A DNA stretch of 47,351 nucleotides from Acidobacteriaceae bacterium (lineage in GTDB: Bacteria > Acidobacteriota > Terriglobia > Terriglobales > Acidobacteriaceae), in assembly GCA_003168355.1 (NCBI GenBank), contig PMSQ01000015.1, forward strand, positions 21,537 through 68,887, read 5' to 3'. Made by a program: the position numbers and the translations under genes. The notes under the pieces were generated by a model. The model was given only the letters and a program-made list of their open reading frames with translations. It had not been told where the DNA came from and did not search any database. Every line of letters begins with the position of its first letter. Positions within the stretch are counted from its first letter, which is position 1. Of this stretch, positions 33,054-41,801 are shown piece by piece.

Positions 33054-34978
33054 TGACCTTGTGCAGGATGAGAAGGAGCGTACGCGCGGGACGGTTCAGA
33101 CGGCTGCTAGCTTGGTTTCTCATGAGTCTCACGGCAACGGCATCGGCGCAGACAAACTCATCCGTTTCCTTCGAGATGCCGAAGTCGCGCAATCCTTTCA
33201 GCGCCTACTCGCCCAGTGAAGTGGCTGAGCCACAGTTGACGAATTCTCCCCTGCTGGGCCAATTAATCCGGGATGGCAAGCTGTACTTGTCGTTGAAAGA
33301 CGCGATCCGGCTGGCGCTTGAGAACAATCTCGACCTGGCGATCGCCCGATATAATTTGCCGATCGCCAAGACGGACGTACTGCGCACAAAGGCCGGCGGA
33401 TTTTTTCGCGGCGTGAACACTGGCGTGGTGCAAGGGACTCCGGGTGGCGGAGTTGGCGGTTTTGGCGAGGGGGCTCCTGGAGGAGGCGCTGGCGGCACGA
33501 CCGGCGGCGCAGGCGGCGCGGGCGCGGGCGCGTCAGGCTTGGTGCAGTCGACTTTGGGTACTGGGACTCCAGTCGCTTCGTATGATCCCGCGATTACCGC
33601 TTCGGTTGGCGCAGAGCATCAAGCCAGTCCTCTGGCCAGTCTGCAGCCTTATGGGGTGCCTTTGCTGCAGCTTAACACCGGGCAAGCCAGCGTCACCTTT
33701 GCGCAGGCTTTTCCAACCGGAACCAGCGTTTCTATACAGTTCAACAACAGCCGCCAAACGACAAATAGCCCTTTATTCAATTTGTCTCCCGTTTTGTCTT
33801 CGATGTACCAGTTTTCAATTCAGCAGCAATTGCTTGCCGGGTTTGGCTTCGGTGCCAATCTGCGCTATCTGCGAATCGCAAATAACAACAAAAAGATTTC
33901 CGAGATCGCCTTCAAAGATCAAGCGATCGTTACGGTCACGCAGATCGAGAACATTTATTGGGACTTGGTCAATGCCTATGAACAGGCACAGGTAAGTGAA
34001 CAATCATTGGCATTCGCGCAGCAGTCGCTGGATACTGCAAAGAAGCAGCTCGAACTGGAAAGCATCCCCGAGATGGATGTGTTGCGCGCCGAAGCCGAAG
34101 TCTCAAGGCGCGATCAGGATTTAACCATCGCAAGAACCACGCTGCAATTGCAGGAATTGCTGATTAAGAATGCGCTGACCAGGAGGCTTGACGACCCTGT
34201 GCTGGAAGCTGTGCCGGTGATTCCTCAGGACCGTCTGGAATCTACCCCGGCAGCGGCAAGGCAGGCCGTACAGGACCTTATCGCGCAGGCATTGCAGGAT
34301 CGCACCGAACTCGCGGTGTCTGGCATCGATCTCGTAAACCGCCAGGTCAGCCGCAAGGCCGTGACGAACGCGTTGTTACCCTCGCTCTCCTTGGTGGGAT
34401 TCTACGGAGGATCGGGATTGGCTGGGCCTCTGAATCCGATTTACAATCCGGTGCTGGCGGGAGCTCCGAACATATCGAGCGTCCCCACGAATTTCGCCGG
34501 AGCAATGGGGAGTGCGTTCAACAACTCCGCTCCGGACTACTACATCGGATTGAATCTCAACATTCCAATTCGAAATCGTGTTGCCAAAGCTGACCAGTAC
34601 CGCTCCGAGCTGGAATACCGTCAAGCCGAGCTTCGCCGCGAGCAGTTGAAAAAGCAGATTCGGATTGAGGTACGGAACGCAGAGTATGCGCTGGAACAAT
34701 CGCGTGCCAGAGTTGAATCAGCCCGCAAGGCAAGGGATCTGGCCGAACGCACATTCGAGATCACAAAGAAGGAACAAGAACTAGGATCGGGATCGAATTA
34801 CCAGACCATGACAGCGCAGCGCGATCTTTCGGTGGCGGAACTGGACTTGGTTACTGCCGTGACGATCTACAGGAAGGCCGGAGTCGAACTTGATCGCGCA
34901 ACCGGCGCAACTTTGGAACATAATGGCGTGCTGATTCAGGATGCGGTCAGCGGGACGGTTACCGCCTCGTCTCCATAA
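33050..34978 (+). CDS. TolC-family outer-membrane efflux protein with Gly-rich insertion
   Basis: A 642-residue protein, about 150 longer than TolC. A signal peptide (RRLLAWFLMSLTATASAQ) is followed by two outer-membrane-efflux repeats: LSLKDAIRLALENNLDLAIA in the first half, LEYRQAELRREQLKKQIRIE and QELGSGSNYQTMTAQRDLSV in the second. Between the first helix and the first strand of the barrel, residues ~129-163 are almost wholly Gly/Ala (TPGGGVGGFGEGAPGGGAGG and on). This loop is expected near the channel's outer face or a linker. The ATGA overlap with the ATPase gene implies coupling. Confidence 0.88.
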   Translation: MMTLCRMRRSVRAGRFRRLLAWFLMSLTATASAQTNSSVSFEMPKSRNPFSAYSPSEVAEPQLTNSPLLGQLIRDGKLYLSLKDAIRLALENNLDLAIARYNLPIAKTDVLRTKAGGFFRGVNTGVVQGTPGGGVGGFGEGAPGGGAGGTTGGAGGAGAGASGLVQSTLGTGTPVASYDPAITASVGAEHQASPLASLQPYGVPLLQLNTGQASVTFAQAFPTGTSVSIQFNNSRQTTNSPLFNLSPVLSSMYQFSIQQQLLAGFGFGANLRYLRIANNNKKISEIAFKDQAIVTVTQIENIYWDLVNAYEQAQVSEQSLAFAQQSLDTAKKQLELESIPEMDVLRAEAEVSRRDQDLTIARTTLQLQELLIKNALTRRLDDPVLEAVPVIPQDRLESTPAAARQAVQDLIAQALQDRTELAVSGIDLVNRQVSRKAVTNALLPSLSLVGFYGGSGLAGPLNPIYNPVLAGAPNISSVPTNFAGAMGSAFNNSAPDYYIGLNLNIPIRNRVAKADQYRSELEYRQAELRREQLKKQIRIEVRNAEYALEQSRARVESARKARDLAERTFEITKKEQELGSGSNYQTMTAQRDLSVAELDLVTAVTIYRKAGVELDRATGATLEHNGVLIQDAVSGTVTASSP

Positions 34979-34981
34979 CTC

Positions 34982-36409
34982 ATGCCGACCTCGGCCAAAC
35001 CGCAAGCTCTTCGCTCGCTCGACCCATCCGGCGTGTCTTCCTATCCCCACGAGAATCGCGCGCCCCGTATTCTAGCGGCTGACGACCAACCGCACATCCT
35101 CGAAGCTCTTCAATTGTTGCTTCATCCCCAGGGCTATCGCGTGGAGAACGCTAAGTCTCCCGCCGAGGTCAGGCAGGCGTTGGCGACGGACTCGTATGAT
35201 GCGCTGCTGATCGATCTCAACTACACGCGGGATACCACTTCCGGTCGGGAAGGCTTGGACCTTCTTTCGGAAATCGTGGCGCTCGACAGCAATCTCCCGG
35301 TCATCGTTATGACCGCATGGGGCAATGTGGAACTGGCGGTCGAAGCCATGCGGCGTGGTGCGCGAGACTTCGTCCAAAAGCCTTGGGAGAACGAACGCCT
35401 CCTTGCCATTCTACGGACGCAAATCGAATTGCATCGTGCCCTCCAGCGCGCCGAGCGATTAGCCGCGGAGAACCGACTGCTTCAGGTTCAAGGCCGCCCG
35501 GAGTTCATCGCCGCGGCGGCTTCGATGCAGCCTGTCCTGGAGGCCCTGGCACGGGTCGGCCCATCCGACGCGAATGTCCTTATCACAGGCGAACACGGCA
35601 GTGGCAAAGAGGTTGTCGCGCAAACGCTGCACGCTCTATCTTCACGCGCCTCACGCCCGCTGGTGATCGTGAATACAGGCGCGTTGGCGGAGGGGCTATT
35701 CGAAAGCGAGCTTTTCGGCCACGTAAAGGGTGCCTTTACGGATGCGCGGACCGATCGCATCGGGCGCTTCGAGCTCGCCGACGGAGGCACGATTTTCCTG
35801 GACGAAATCGGAAATGTTCCCATCCGGCAACAAGCGAAATTACTGCGTGTGGTCGAATCCGGCGAGATCGAACGGCTGGGATCCTCGCGTTCGCGGAAGC
35901 TCGATGTGCGCGTAATTTCGGCCACCAATAGCGACCTTCAGGCTGCATGCTCCTCAGGGCAATTCCGGGAAGACCTCCTTTTTCGGCTGAACACGGTCGA
36001 GATCCATGTGCCGCCACTCCGCGAGCGCCACGAAGATATTCCGGCGCTCGCAATCCATTTTCTCCGGCGCTATGCGTCCCGCTATCGCCGCGAAATCGAT
36101 GGATTCGACAGTGCTGCGCTGCAAGTCATGGCGCAATATTCCTGGCCGGGCAACGTTCGCGAACTCGAACACACGCTGGAGCGTGCCGTCCTGATGTGCC
36201 GCGGACGGGAGATTCAACCTGGGGATCTCAGCCTGAATCTGCAGCGACCACAGGCCCAGAATCTCGAAGAGCTAAGCCTGGAAGCGGTGGAGGCGATTCT
36301 GATCCGAAAGATGCTGCAACGCTTTGAGGGGAACATAAGCCAGGCCGCCGAAGCCTTGGGGCTAAGCCGAGGTGCGCTCTATCGACGCATGGAGAAGTAT
36401 GGTCTCTAG
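34982..36409 (+). CDS. Sigma-54-dependent response regulator (NtrC family)
   Basis: A 475-residue three-domain activator starting four bases after the tolC-like stop. Receiver: acidic pair DD at ~34-35, phosphoacceptor D78 (LLIDLN), T/K positions in VMTAWG and VQKPW. AAA+ domain: Walker A GEHGSGKE (203-210), FGHVKGAFTDA, GRFELADGGTIFLDEIGN with Walker B, and an arginine-finger region RLNTVEIHVPPLRER. C-terminal Fis-type helix-turn-helix: ISQAAEALGLSRGALYRRME. The sigma-54 contact loop GAFTGA reads GAFTDA (250-255): the contacting F and T are kept, the fifth residue is Asp. The stop overlaps the kinase start. Confidence 0.92.
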   Translation: MPTSAKPQALRSLDPSGVSSYPHENRAPRILAADDQPHILEALQLLLHPQGYRVENAKSPAEVRQALATDSYDALLIDLNYTRDTTSGREGLDLLSEIVALDSNLPVIVMTAWGNVELAVEAMRRGARDFVQKPWENERLLAILRTQIELHRALQRAERLAAENRLLQVQGRPEFIAAAASMQPVLEALARVGPSDANVLITGEHGSGKEVVAQTLHALSSRASRPLVIVNTGALAEGLFESELFGHVKGAFTDARTDRIGRFELADGGTIFLDEIGNVPIRQQAKLLRVVESGEIERLGSSRSRKLDVRVISATNSDLQAACSSGQFREDLLFRLNTVEIHVPPLRERHEDIPALAIHFLRRYASRYRREIDGFDSAALQVMAQYSWPGNVRELEHTLERAVLMCRGREIQPGDLSLNLQRPQAQNLEELSLEAVEAILIRKMLQRFEGNISQAAEALGLSRGALYRRMEKYGL

Positions 36410-37823
36410 CTCGCAGACCAGCGGCAAGGCAGAAAAGCGGAAAGTTCCTCGCAATCGGGTTCGCCTCCTCTACGAGCATCGCATCAGCCTCTACTCGCTA
36501 CTCGTCGCCGTACCCGGAATTGCAGTCAGCGGCATTCTTATTTGGTTGCAGCCCTGGTCCACCGGATCGAAGGTGGCACTCTCGTTCGTCGAGTTATCGG
36601 TTTGGTGGATGCTGGCCCTGGCGCTACACAGGCAAACGGTTCGACCGTTGCAGACCCTGGCAAATGTAGTAGCGGCTCTTCGCGCAGAGGACTATTCCTT
36701 TCGAGCGCGCGGAGCCATTGCGGACGACGCGTTGGGAGAGCTTTCGCTTGAAGTCAACGCTTTGGCCGACCTGCTTGCGGATCAGCGAATCGGAGCCATC
36801 GAAGCAACTGCGCTCCTGCGGCGAGTTGTGGAAGAAATCGACGCTCCATTATTCGCATTTGACCCGGCCCGTGTGCTTCGAGTGGTGAATCCCGCGGGCG
36901 AAAGACTTCTTCAACAAGCTGCAATTCGCCTTCTGGGACGCACTGCCGACGAAATCGGGCTGGCCGATTGTCTCAGCGCGGCGAGTGAGGCACTGGTGGT
37001 TTTGCCAGCCAACAGTTCAAGCGCCCGCTGGTTGGTACGCCAAAGCAAGTTCCGGGAAATGGGTGTGCCGCACACTCTGGTTGTTCTGTCAGACGTCAGC
37101 CGAGCACTTCGGGAAGAAGAGCACAACGCATGGCAGCGGTTGATCCGAGTGCTTGGACACGAACTCAACAACTCGCTGGCTCCGATCAAATCGATCGCGG
37201 GGAGCTTGAGCGCTCTCCTCGCGGAGACCCAACTCAACCCCCAACACCGTCGCGACTTTGAACGGGGTCTGGCCATCATCGAAGCTCGAACCGCATCGCT
37301 CAACCGGTTTCTTCAAGCCTATCGACAATTGGCGCAGATGCCACCTCCCGCAATGAGGAGAGTCGCACTGCTCCCGATTGTGGAGCGGGTCGTTTTCCTC
37401 GAGACTCGGATGGCGGTGGCGATCTCTCGCGGCCCGGATGTCATGTTGATGGTGGATCCCGACCAGATCGAGCAGATGCTCATCAATCTCGTGCGCAATG
37501 CGGTCGAAGCAGCGCTTGAGCCGAGCCTGGGTGATGACCGTTCGAGCAACCCCACGAACGCCGTGGAGGTTCCGAATCCGCAGGTAACTTTGAATTGGGT
37601 GGTCGAAGATCAGAGCATTGTCTTGACAATCGACGATAACGGGCTGGGACTCCTGAATCCGAGCAACGCGTTTGTACCGTTCTATACGACCAAGCCCGCG
37701 GGAAGTGGTATTGGATTGGCGCTCTCGCGCCAGATCGTCGAAGCGCATGGAGGCTCGATTGAACTGTCTAACCTGAACGGGAAGAGAGGTTGCCACGCAC
37801 GGGTGAGACTACCATGCAGCTAA
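36399..37823 (+). CDS. NtrY-like sensor histidine kinase
   Basis: A 474-residue membrane kinase from ATG 36399 (GGAGAAG just upstream; overlaps the regulator's stop by 11 bases). Two transmembrane helices (SLLVAVPGIAVSGILIWLQ and ALSFVELSVWWMLALAL) with only a very short loop between them, so any signal is likely sensed in the membrane or cytoplasm. Then a HAMP-like segment, a PAS domain (~140-235; DAPLFAFDPARVLRVVNPAG), the dimerisation helix with H254 (RVLGHELNNSLAPIKSIAG), and the ATPase domain with N box LINLVRNAVEAAL, DDNGLG and GSGIGLALSRQIVEAHGG. Cognate partner of the preceding regulator. Confidence 0.9.
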   Translation: MVSSSQTSGKAEKRKVPRNRVRLLYEHRISLYSLLVAVPGIAVSGILIWLQPWSTGSKVALSFVELSVWWMLALALHRQTVRPLQTLANVVAALRAEDYSFRARGAIADDALGELSLEVNALADLLADQRIGAIEATALLRRVVEEIDAPLFAFDPARVLRVVNPAGERLLQQAAIRLLGRTADEIGLADCLSAASEALVVLPANSSSARWLVRQSKFREMGVPHTLVVLSDVSRALREEEHNAWQRLIRVLGHELNNSLAPIKSIAGSLSALLAETQLNPQHRRDFERGLAIIEARTASLNRFLQAYRQLAQMPPPAMRRVALLPIVERVVFLETRMAVAISRGPDVMLMVDPDQIEQMLINLVRNAVEAALEPSLGDDRSSNPTNAVEVPNPQVTLNWVVEDQSIVLTIDDNGLGLLNPSNAFVPFYTTKPAGSGIGLALSRQIVEAHGGSIELSNLNGKRGCHARVRLPCS

Positions 37824-37832
37824 AAGAATAGT

Positions 37833-37853
37833 GCCCGCAATCGGCATGCGGGC
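37833..37853. repeat. Hairpin GCCCGCA-N7-TGCGGGC between kinase and permease genes
   Basis: A perfect 7-bp stem with a 7-base loop lies in the only gap (68 bases) of the second half of the operon. Without a U tract it is not a standard terminator. It could lower read-through or shape mRNA stability, so that the permease is expressed at a different level from the kinase. Confidence 0.45.
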
Positions 37854-37891
37854 GGAATTCCAGTGTCGACCTCAATGATCGGAGACTTGAG

Positions 37892-40348
37892 ATGACGTTC
37901 GAACAATTTGAAAACCCTGTTCAGGATTTGCGATATGGGCTACGACAACTCTGGCGCAGCCCGGGCTTTTCTTCTTTGGCAATTCTGTGCCTGACCTTGG
38001 GAATCGGCGCTAATACTGCGGTATTTAGTTGGATCGAAGGGATCCTATTCCGTCCGTACCCGGCAGTAGCCCACCAGGAAAGGCTGCTTGCCCTAGCCGG
38101 AACGGCGCGTGGCGAGACCGGTGCGACCCTAATTTCGTGGCCGGACTTCCTTGATTTGCAGAGAAGCTGCACCCTTTGTGACGCATTCTTCGTGAGCAAG
38201 ATTACCAGCAGCACGCTGAATGTCGGTGAGCGCGCCGAGATCACGAGGGGCAGCATCGTCTCAGCAAATTATTTCGACACGATCGGCGTTCATCCCATTC
38301 TTGGTCGCGGCTTCGAGCCCGGCGAAGATGTAGGAAGCGACTCTCACCCTGTCGCAGTAATTAGCTATCAGCTTTGGCGCAACCGCTTCAAAAGCGATCC
38401 ACAAATCGTCGGCAAGATGCAGCGGCTCAACAACGTTCCGCACACCATCATCGGTGTCGCGCCGGAGGGGTTTTATGGAACTTTCGTAGGCTGGGCGATG
38501 AATTTCTGGGTTCCGGCGTCAATGGAAGAAACTTTCGAAAGCGACGGATATAAACTCGAGGACCGCGGCGCGCGGTGGATTGAAGCCTACGTACGACTCA
38601 AGCCGGGGGTTACTCGCGCGCAGGCCCAGAAAGAAATCTCGGCAATCGCAACGCGCTTGGAGAACAACTACTCAGCCACGAACCGCGGACGGGGCATCAA
38701 GCTGTGGCCATTGTGGCAAACCCCTTTCAATCACGCCGGCACTCTGCTTCCCACACTCGAGATCATGCTCGCGGTGGGGGCGTTTGTTCTTCTCATCGCC
38801 TGCGCGAATGTGGGCAACCTGCTGCTAGTCAGGTCATTTGCCCGCCGCCGCGAAATGACAGTTCGGCTCGCCATCGGGGCCAGCCGCGCTCGTTTGTTGA
38901 AGCAACTTCTCACGGAAGGCCTGATCCTCTCGACGCTCGGGGCAGCCGGCGGACTCCTGGTCGCGTATTGGTGTCGGCACGCGCTCGTGCTGCTCCTCCC
39001 AGCGCGCTCCGGAGTATCGATGTACCTGCCTGGGGAAATCGACTGGCGTGTGATGTCGCTGAGTGCCGGTATTTGCTTGTTCGCCACGCTTATTGTCGGA
39101 TTGGTTCCAGCCCTTCAAACGCGCAACCTCGATCTTGCTGGCGCCCTGAAAGCGGAGTCCTCGGGTGTGGTCGGCGCCCGGGGAACAGCGTGGGTGCGCT
39201 CGGGCCTGGTCGTCTTTCAGGTTTGTCTGAGCTTTGTTCTGCTGGTTGGAGCGGCACTGCTGCTGCAAAGCCTGCAAGAGATTCGAACCGCCGACCCGGG
39301 TTTCTCAACGACAAACGTGGTGCAGACCGGGGTGTCTTTGATCTCAGCTGGATACGACGTGCCGCGCGCCAAGACTTTTCAGGAGGAGCTGATTGCTCGC
39401 GTCAGGGTGCTGCCGGGCGTGGAGTCCGCCGCATTCGCCCGCGTGACCCCACTGGGCTATGGAACATACTCTTCTACCCCCATTGCGGTTGACGGCTACC
39501 AACCTCCACCGGAAGAGCAACCTGCTGTCGACTACAATCAAGTCAGTCCTGACTACTTTGCCACCTTAGGTATATCTCTGCTCTCCGGACGAGAATTCAC
39601 GCGTGCCGATGACGAGAACGCACCGTTGGTTGCCATAGTGAATCAGACCATGGCTGCACGATACTGGCGCGGTCAGGATCCCATCGATCGGCGCCTTCAA
39701 GTTAAGGGCCGCTGGGTGCGAGTCATCGGTGTAGCCGCAGACTCCAAGTACGAGAGCATGCGCGAGAGTCCAAAGCCATTTTTCTATGTGCCGCTGCTGC
39801 AGGATTTCGTAAGAGGACCGTCCTTGTATATCCGCTCAGCCCAACCTCTGCAGAGCATTTCTGCCGCTCTGCTCCACGAAGTGCACGCACTGGACGGGAA
39901 CCTTGCCCTTTACGAGACGATTACCCTTCAGGAACAGGTTGATCGCTCAACCTCGCCGCAGCTCGTGGCCGTAACCTTGGTTTCGATCTTAGGAGGATTG
40001 ACGCTTCTCCTCGCTGCCGTCGGCCTGTATGGCGTGATGTCTTATTCCGTAGCGCAGTCCAACCGCGAGCTTGGGCTGCGCATGGCGCTTGGCGCCGGCG
40101 CGGCCAATCTGTTTCGTCGGGTGATTTCGCGCGGCTTGAGATTAAGTGCAGTCGGCGTCCTCTGCGGCGCGACTGCGGGACTTGCATTGACGCGACTATT
40201 AGGAACGCTTCTCTACAATGTCAGTCCGAACGACCCGCTGGCATTCGCATCGGCAGGGGCGGTGATGACGATCGCCTCAGTCGCAGCTTGTCTTCTGCCT
40301 GCCTGGCGCGCTACGCGTACCGATCCAGCCCGAGTGTTGCGAGAATGA
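37892..40348 (+). CDS. ADOP-type MacB-like ABC permease
   Basis: An 818-residue permease of the 'acidobacterial duplicated orphan permease' class. The start motif is LRYGLRQLWRSPGFSSLAIL, then LTLGIGANTAVFSWIEGILF (first transmembrane helix). A MacB periplasmic domain (~75-280) follows, then an FtsX three-helix block (LLIACANVGNLLLVRSFARR, REMTVRLAIGASRARLLKQL). The same plan is repeated: a second periplasmic domain (~440-680) and a second FtsX block (LGLRMALGAGAANLFRRVIS), ending ATRTDPARVLRE. Two FtsX halves in one chain suggest one protein replaces a MacB dimer. ADOPs usually lack nearby partners; this one shares an operon with ATPase, adaptor and TolC. Confidence 0.92.
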   Translation: MTFEQFENPVQDLRYGLRQLWRSPGFSSLAILCLTLGIGANTAVFSWIEGILFRPYPAVAHQERLLALAGTARGETGATLISWPDFLDLQRSCTLCDAFFVSKITSSTLNVGERAEITRGSIVSANYFDTIGVHPILGRGFEPGEDVGSDSHPVAVISYQLWRNRFKSDPQIVGKMQRLNNVPHTIIGVAPEGFYGTFVGWAMNFWVPASMEETFESDGYKLEDRGARWIEAYVRLKPGVTRAQAQKEISAIATRLENNYSATNRGRGIKLWPLWQTPFNHAGTLLPTLEIMLAVGAFVLLIACANVGNLLLVRSFARRREMTVRLAIGASRARLLKQLLTEGLILSTLGAAGGLLVAYWCRHALVLLLPARSGVSMYLPGEIDWRVMSLSAGICLFATLIVGLVPALQTRNLDLAGALKAESSGVVGARGTAWVRSGLVVFQVCLSFVLLVGAALLLQSLQEIRTADPGFSTTNVVQTGVSLISAGYDVPRAKTFQEELIARVRVLPGVESAAFARVTPLGYGTYSSTPIAVDGYQPPPEEQPAVDYNQVSPDYFATLGISLLSGREFTRADDENAPLVAIVNQTMAARYWRGQDPIDRRLQVKGRWVRVIGVAADSKYESMRESPKPFFYVPLLQDFVRGPSLYIRSAQPLQSISAALLHEVHALDGNLALYETITLQEQVDRSTSPQLVAVTLVSILGGLTLLLAAVGLYGVMSYSVAQSNRELGLRMALGAGAANLFRRVISRGLRLSAVGVLCGATAGLALTRLLGTLLYNVSPNDPLAFASAGAVMTIASVAACLLPAWRATRTDPARVLRE

Positions 40349-40823
40349 TCCTTACATGGTCGAGGTAGCCCGGCAGGTGTCTCGCGGTTTGCTTTCCTGC
40401 GGCTTGCTTTCTGCAAGATGGAGGCATCGTGGGCATCCTAAAGGAATCGTAGCCTGGTATAAGACGATTCACCAGCGATGGAGACATTGCTACGGTGCAA
40501 GACGGCAACCCGAACTCATCCGTGATCAGCCCCATTGGCTCGGTGGTATTCACGGTCGAGCAATGAGTTCGACGAGTCCGCCTCACCATTATCGGGCCCC
40601 TTCACTACTGCTGTTGCCGGGTATCGCCCGACTGCGATCGCTGGCTCTCGTCAAGAAATTGGGACCACCCTCGTCCGCCGCAAACTCTTCGTCGGGAGGA
40701 AGTGGCGAATCGTGTGAGGTCCGCTGCTACGCAGATGGTCCTCACTCCCAATTGCTTTGAGTCAAGCCTTGCTTATGACTGCTATAGTACGTCGAGACGT
40801 GTGAGACTTACGGCGACAGGCGT
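40349..40823. other. 475-base region without a supported gene
   Basis: Follows the permease and precedes the OsmC gene's stop. Two open frames (plus strand 40356-40760 and minus strand 40311-40589) have no ribosome site, signal or motif and overlap the permease end or each other. A third plus-strand frame, open between stops at about 40450 and 40565, reads DGDIATVQDGNPNSSVISPI, then GSVVFTVEQ and a stop. That resembles a piece of a bacterial Ig-like secreted domain and may be a gene relic. Confidence 0.4.
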
Positions 40824-41330
40824 TCAATCGTGACCAACCCACTTGGTCCGCAGACTCGGTGGCCGCATTAAGGTCTGCATCACCACGCAATACTGTTCTG
40901 TTTTCTCGCGCAATCCGCGTAGTTGTTCCGATGTTGCATGAGGCGCAACTACATCAAAATGAAGTTGAATGCTCTCAAAGCCGACGGGCACGTCTTTTGA
41001 TATGCCGAGGGTACCTCGGAGATCCAAATCTCCCTCCACCGTAACCGCAATGCGTTCGGTCGGTATCCCCATAGCCGCAGCCACCATCTGACACGTAATC
41101 TGCGCGCAAGCCGCCAGAGCCCCGAGCAAAAGGTCCCCGGAACAAGCGCCGGCGCCGGCGCCTCCGACTCCCTTGTGGGCCTCGGCTTGGTAGATGGCAC
41201 GTCCGATATCGACCGAGCATGCCATCGGAACTTCCGTCTGCTCACCTTTCGCCCGGATTGTGATTCGCGACGCATTCGGATCATTGCGGTATTGGTCTTT
41301 TAGTGGCTTCTGAAGGGATCGGATATCCAT
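40824..41330 (-). CDS. OsmC-family peroxiredoxin-like protein
   Basis: A 168-residue OsmC/Ohr-fold protein. The two redox cysteines are C75 in LLGALAACAQITC and C148 in EKTEQYCVVMQTL, the arrangement used to reduce organic hydroperoxides. The central YQAEAHKGVGGAGAG-CSGDLL matches the beta-sheet to helix junction of the general OsmC group rather than Ohr. The substrate is not known. It starts 128 bases from the divergent DUF4242 gene, so the two may share a control region. Confidence 0.88.
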   Translation of the reverse strand: MDIRSLQKPLKDQYRNDPNASRITIRAKGEQTEVPMACSVDIGRAIYQAEAHKGVGGAGAGACSGDLLLGALAACAQITCQMVAAAMGIPTERIAVTVEGDLDLRGTLGISKDVPVGFESIQLHFDVVAPHATSEQLRGLREKTEQYCVVMQTLMRPPSLRTKWVGHD

Positions 41331-41457
41331 CGCAACCTCGTTCCTATTATTCCGGCTATTCTTGGCGGTTTTCGACGAACCGCAAGAGCTTCGACCAGGC
41401 CGTCTTGAAGCTACTCCATTCGCATGGTAGCATCAGTGCTCATCCAGGCGGAGGCCC

Positions 41458-41730
41458 ATGCCCAAGTTCGTCATCGAACGCGAAATTCCGGGAGCTGGTA
41501 AATTGTCCGACGCACAATTGCGGGAAGTTTCTCAAAAGTCGGTCAGCGTTCTGAGAGGAATGGGTCCGGAGATCCAGTGGTTGCATAGTTACGTAACCGG
41601 CGACAAGGTGTATTGCGTCTACCTCGCCCCGGACGAGGCAACCATCCATGAACACGCCAAGCGCGTCGGTCTTCCTGCCAATCGTATCTCCGCCGTACGC
41701 CGACTTCTTGATCCGACAAGCGCGGAGTAG
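41458..41730 (+). CDS. DUF4242 small protein, copy 1
   Basis: A 90-residue protein (MPKFVIEREIPGAGKLSDAQ onward) of the DUF4242 family, to which the Streptomyces nickel-binding protein SCO4226 belongs; function is otherwise little known. The ferredoxin-like fold carries conserved SQKS, YCVYLAPDE and LPANRIS. GGAGG lies six bases before the ATG. A paralogue of the same length lies at 46819 and is about 61% identical (55 of 90 positions by hand alignment). It is convergent with the large kinase gene. Confidence 0.85.
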   Translation: MPKFVIEREIPGAGKLSDAQLREVSQKSVSVLRGMGPEIQWLHSYVTGDKVYCVYLAPDEATIHEHAKRVGLPANRISAVRRLLDPTSAE

Positions 41731-41801
41731 AGCGCGGGCTGAACCCTTCCGCGCCATCCGGATCTTCGCCATCAGCGTCAGGTCGTGCGGACTCCCGCGC
41801 A

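Noticed and set aside
40356..40760. 134-codon plus-strand open frame after the permease
   Set aside because: No ribosome site, signal or domain; composition of a chance frame. Recorded instead as a region without a supported gene.
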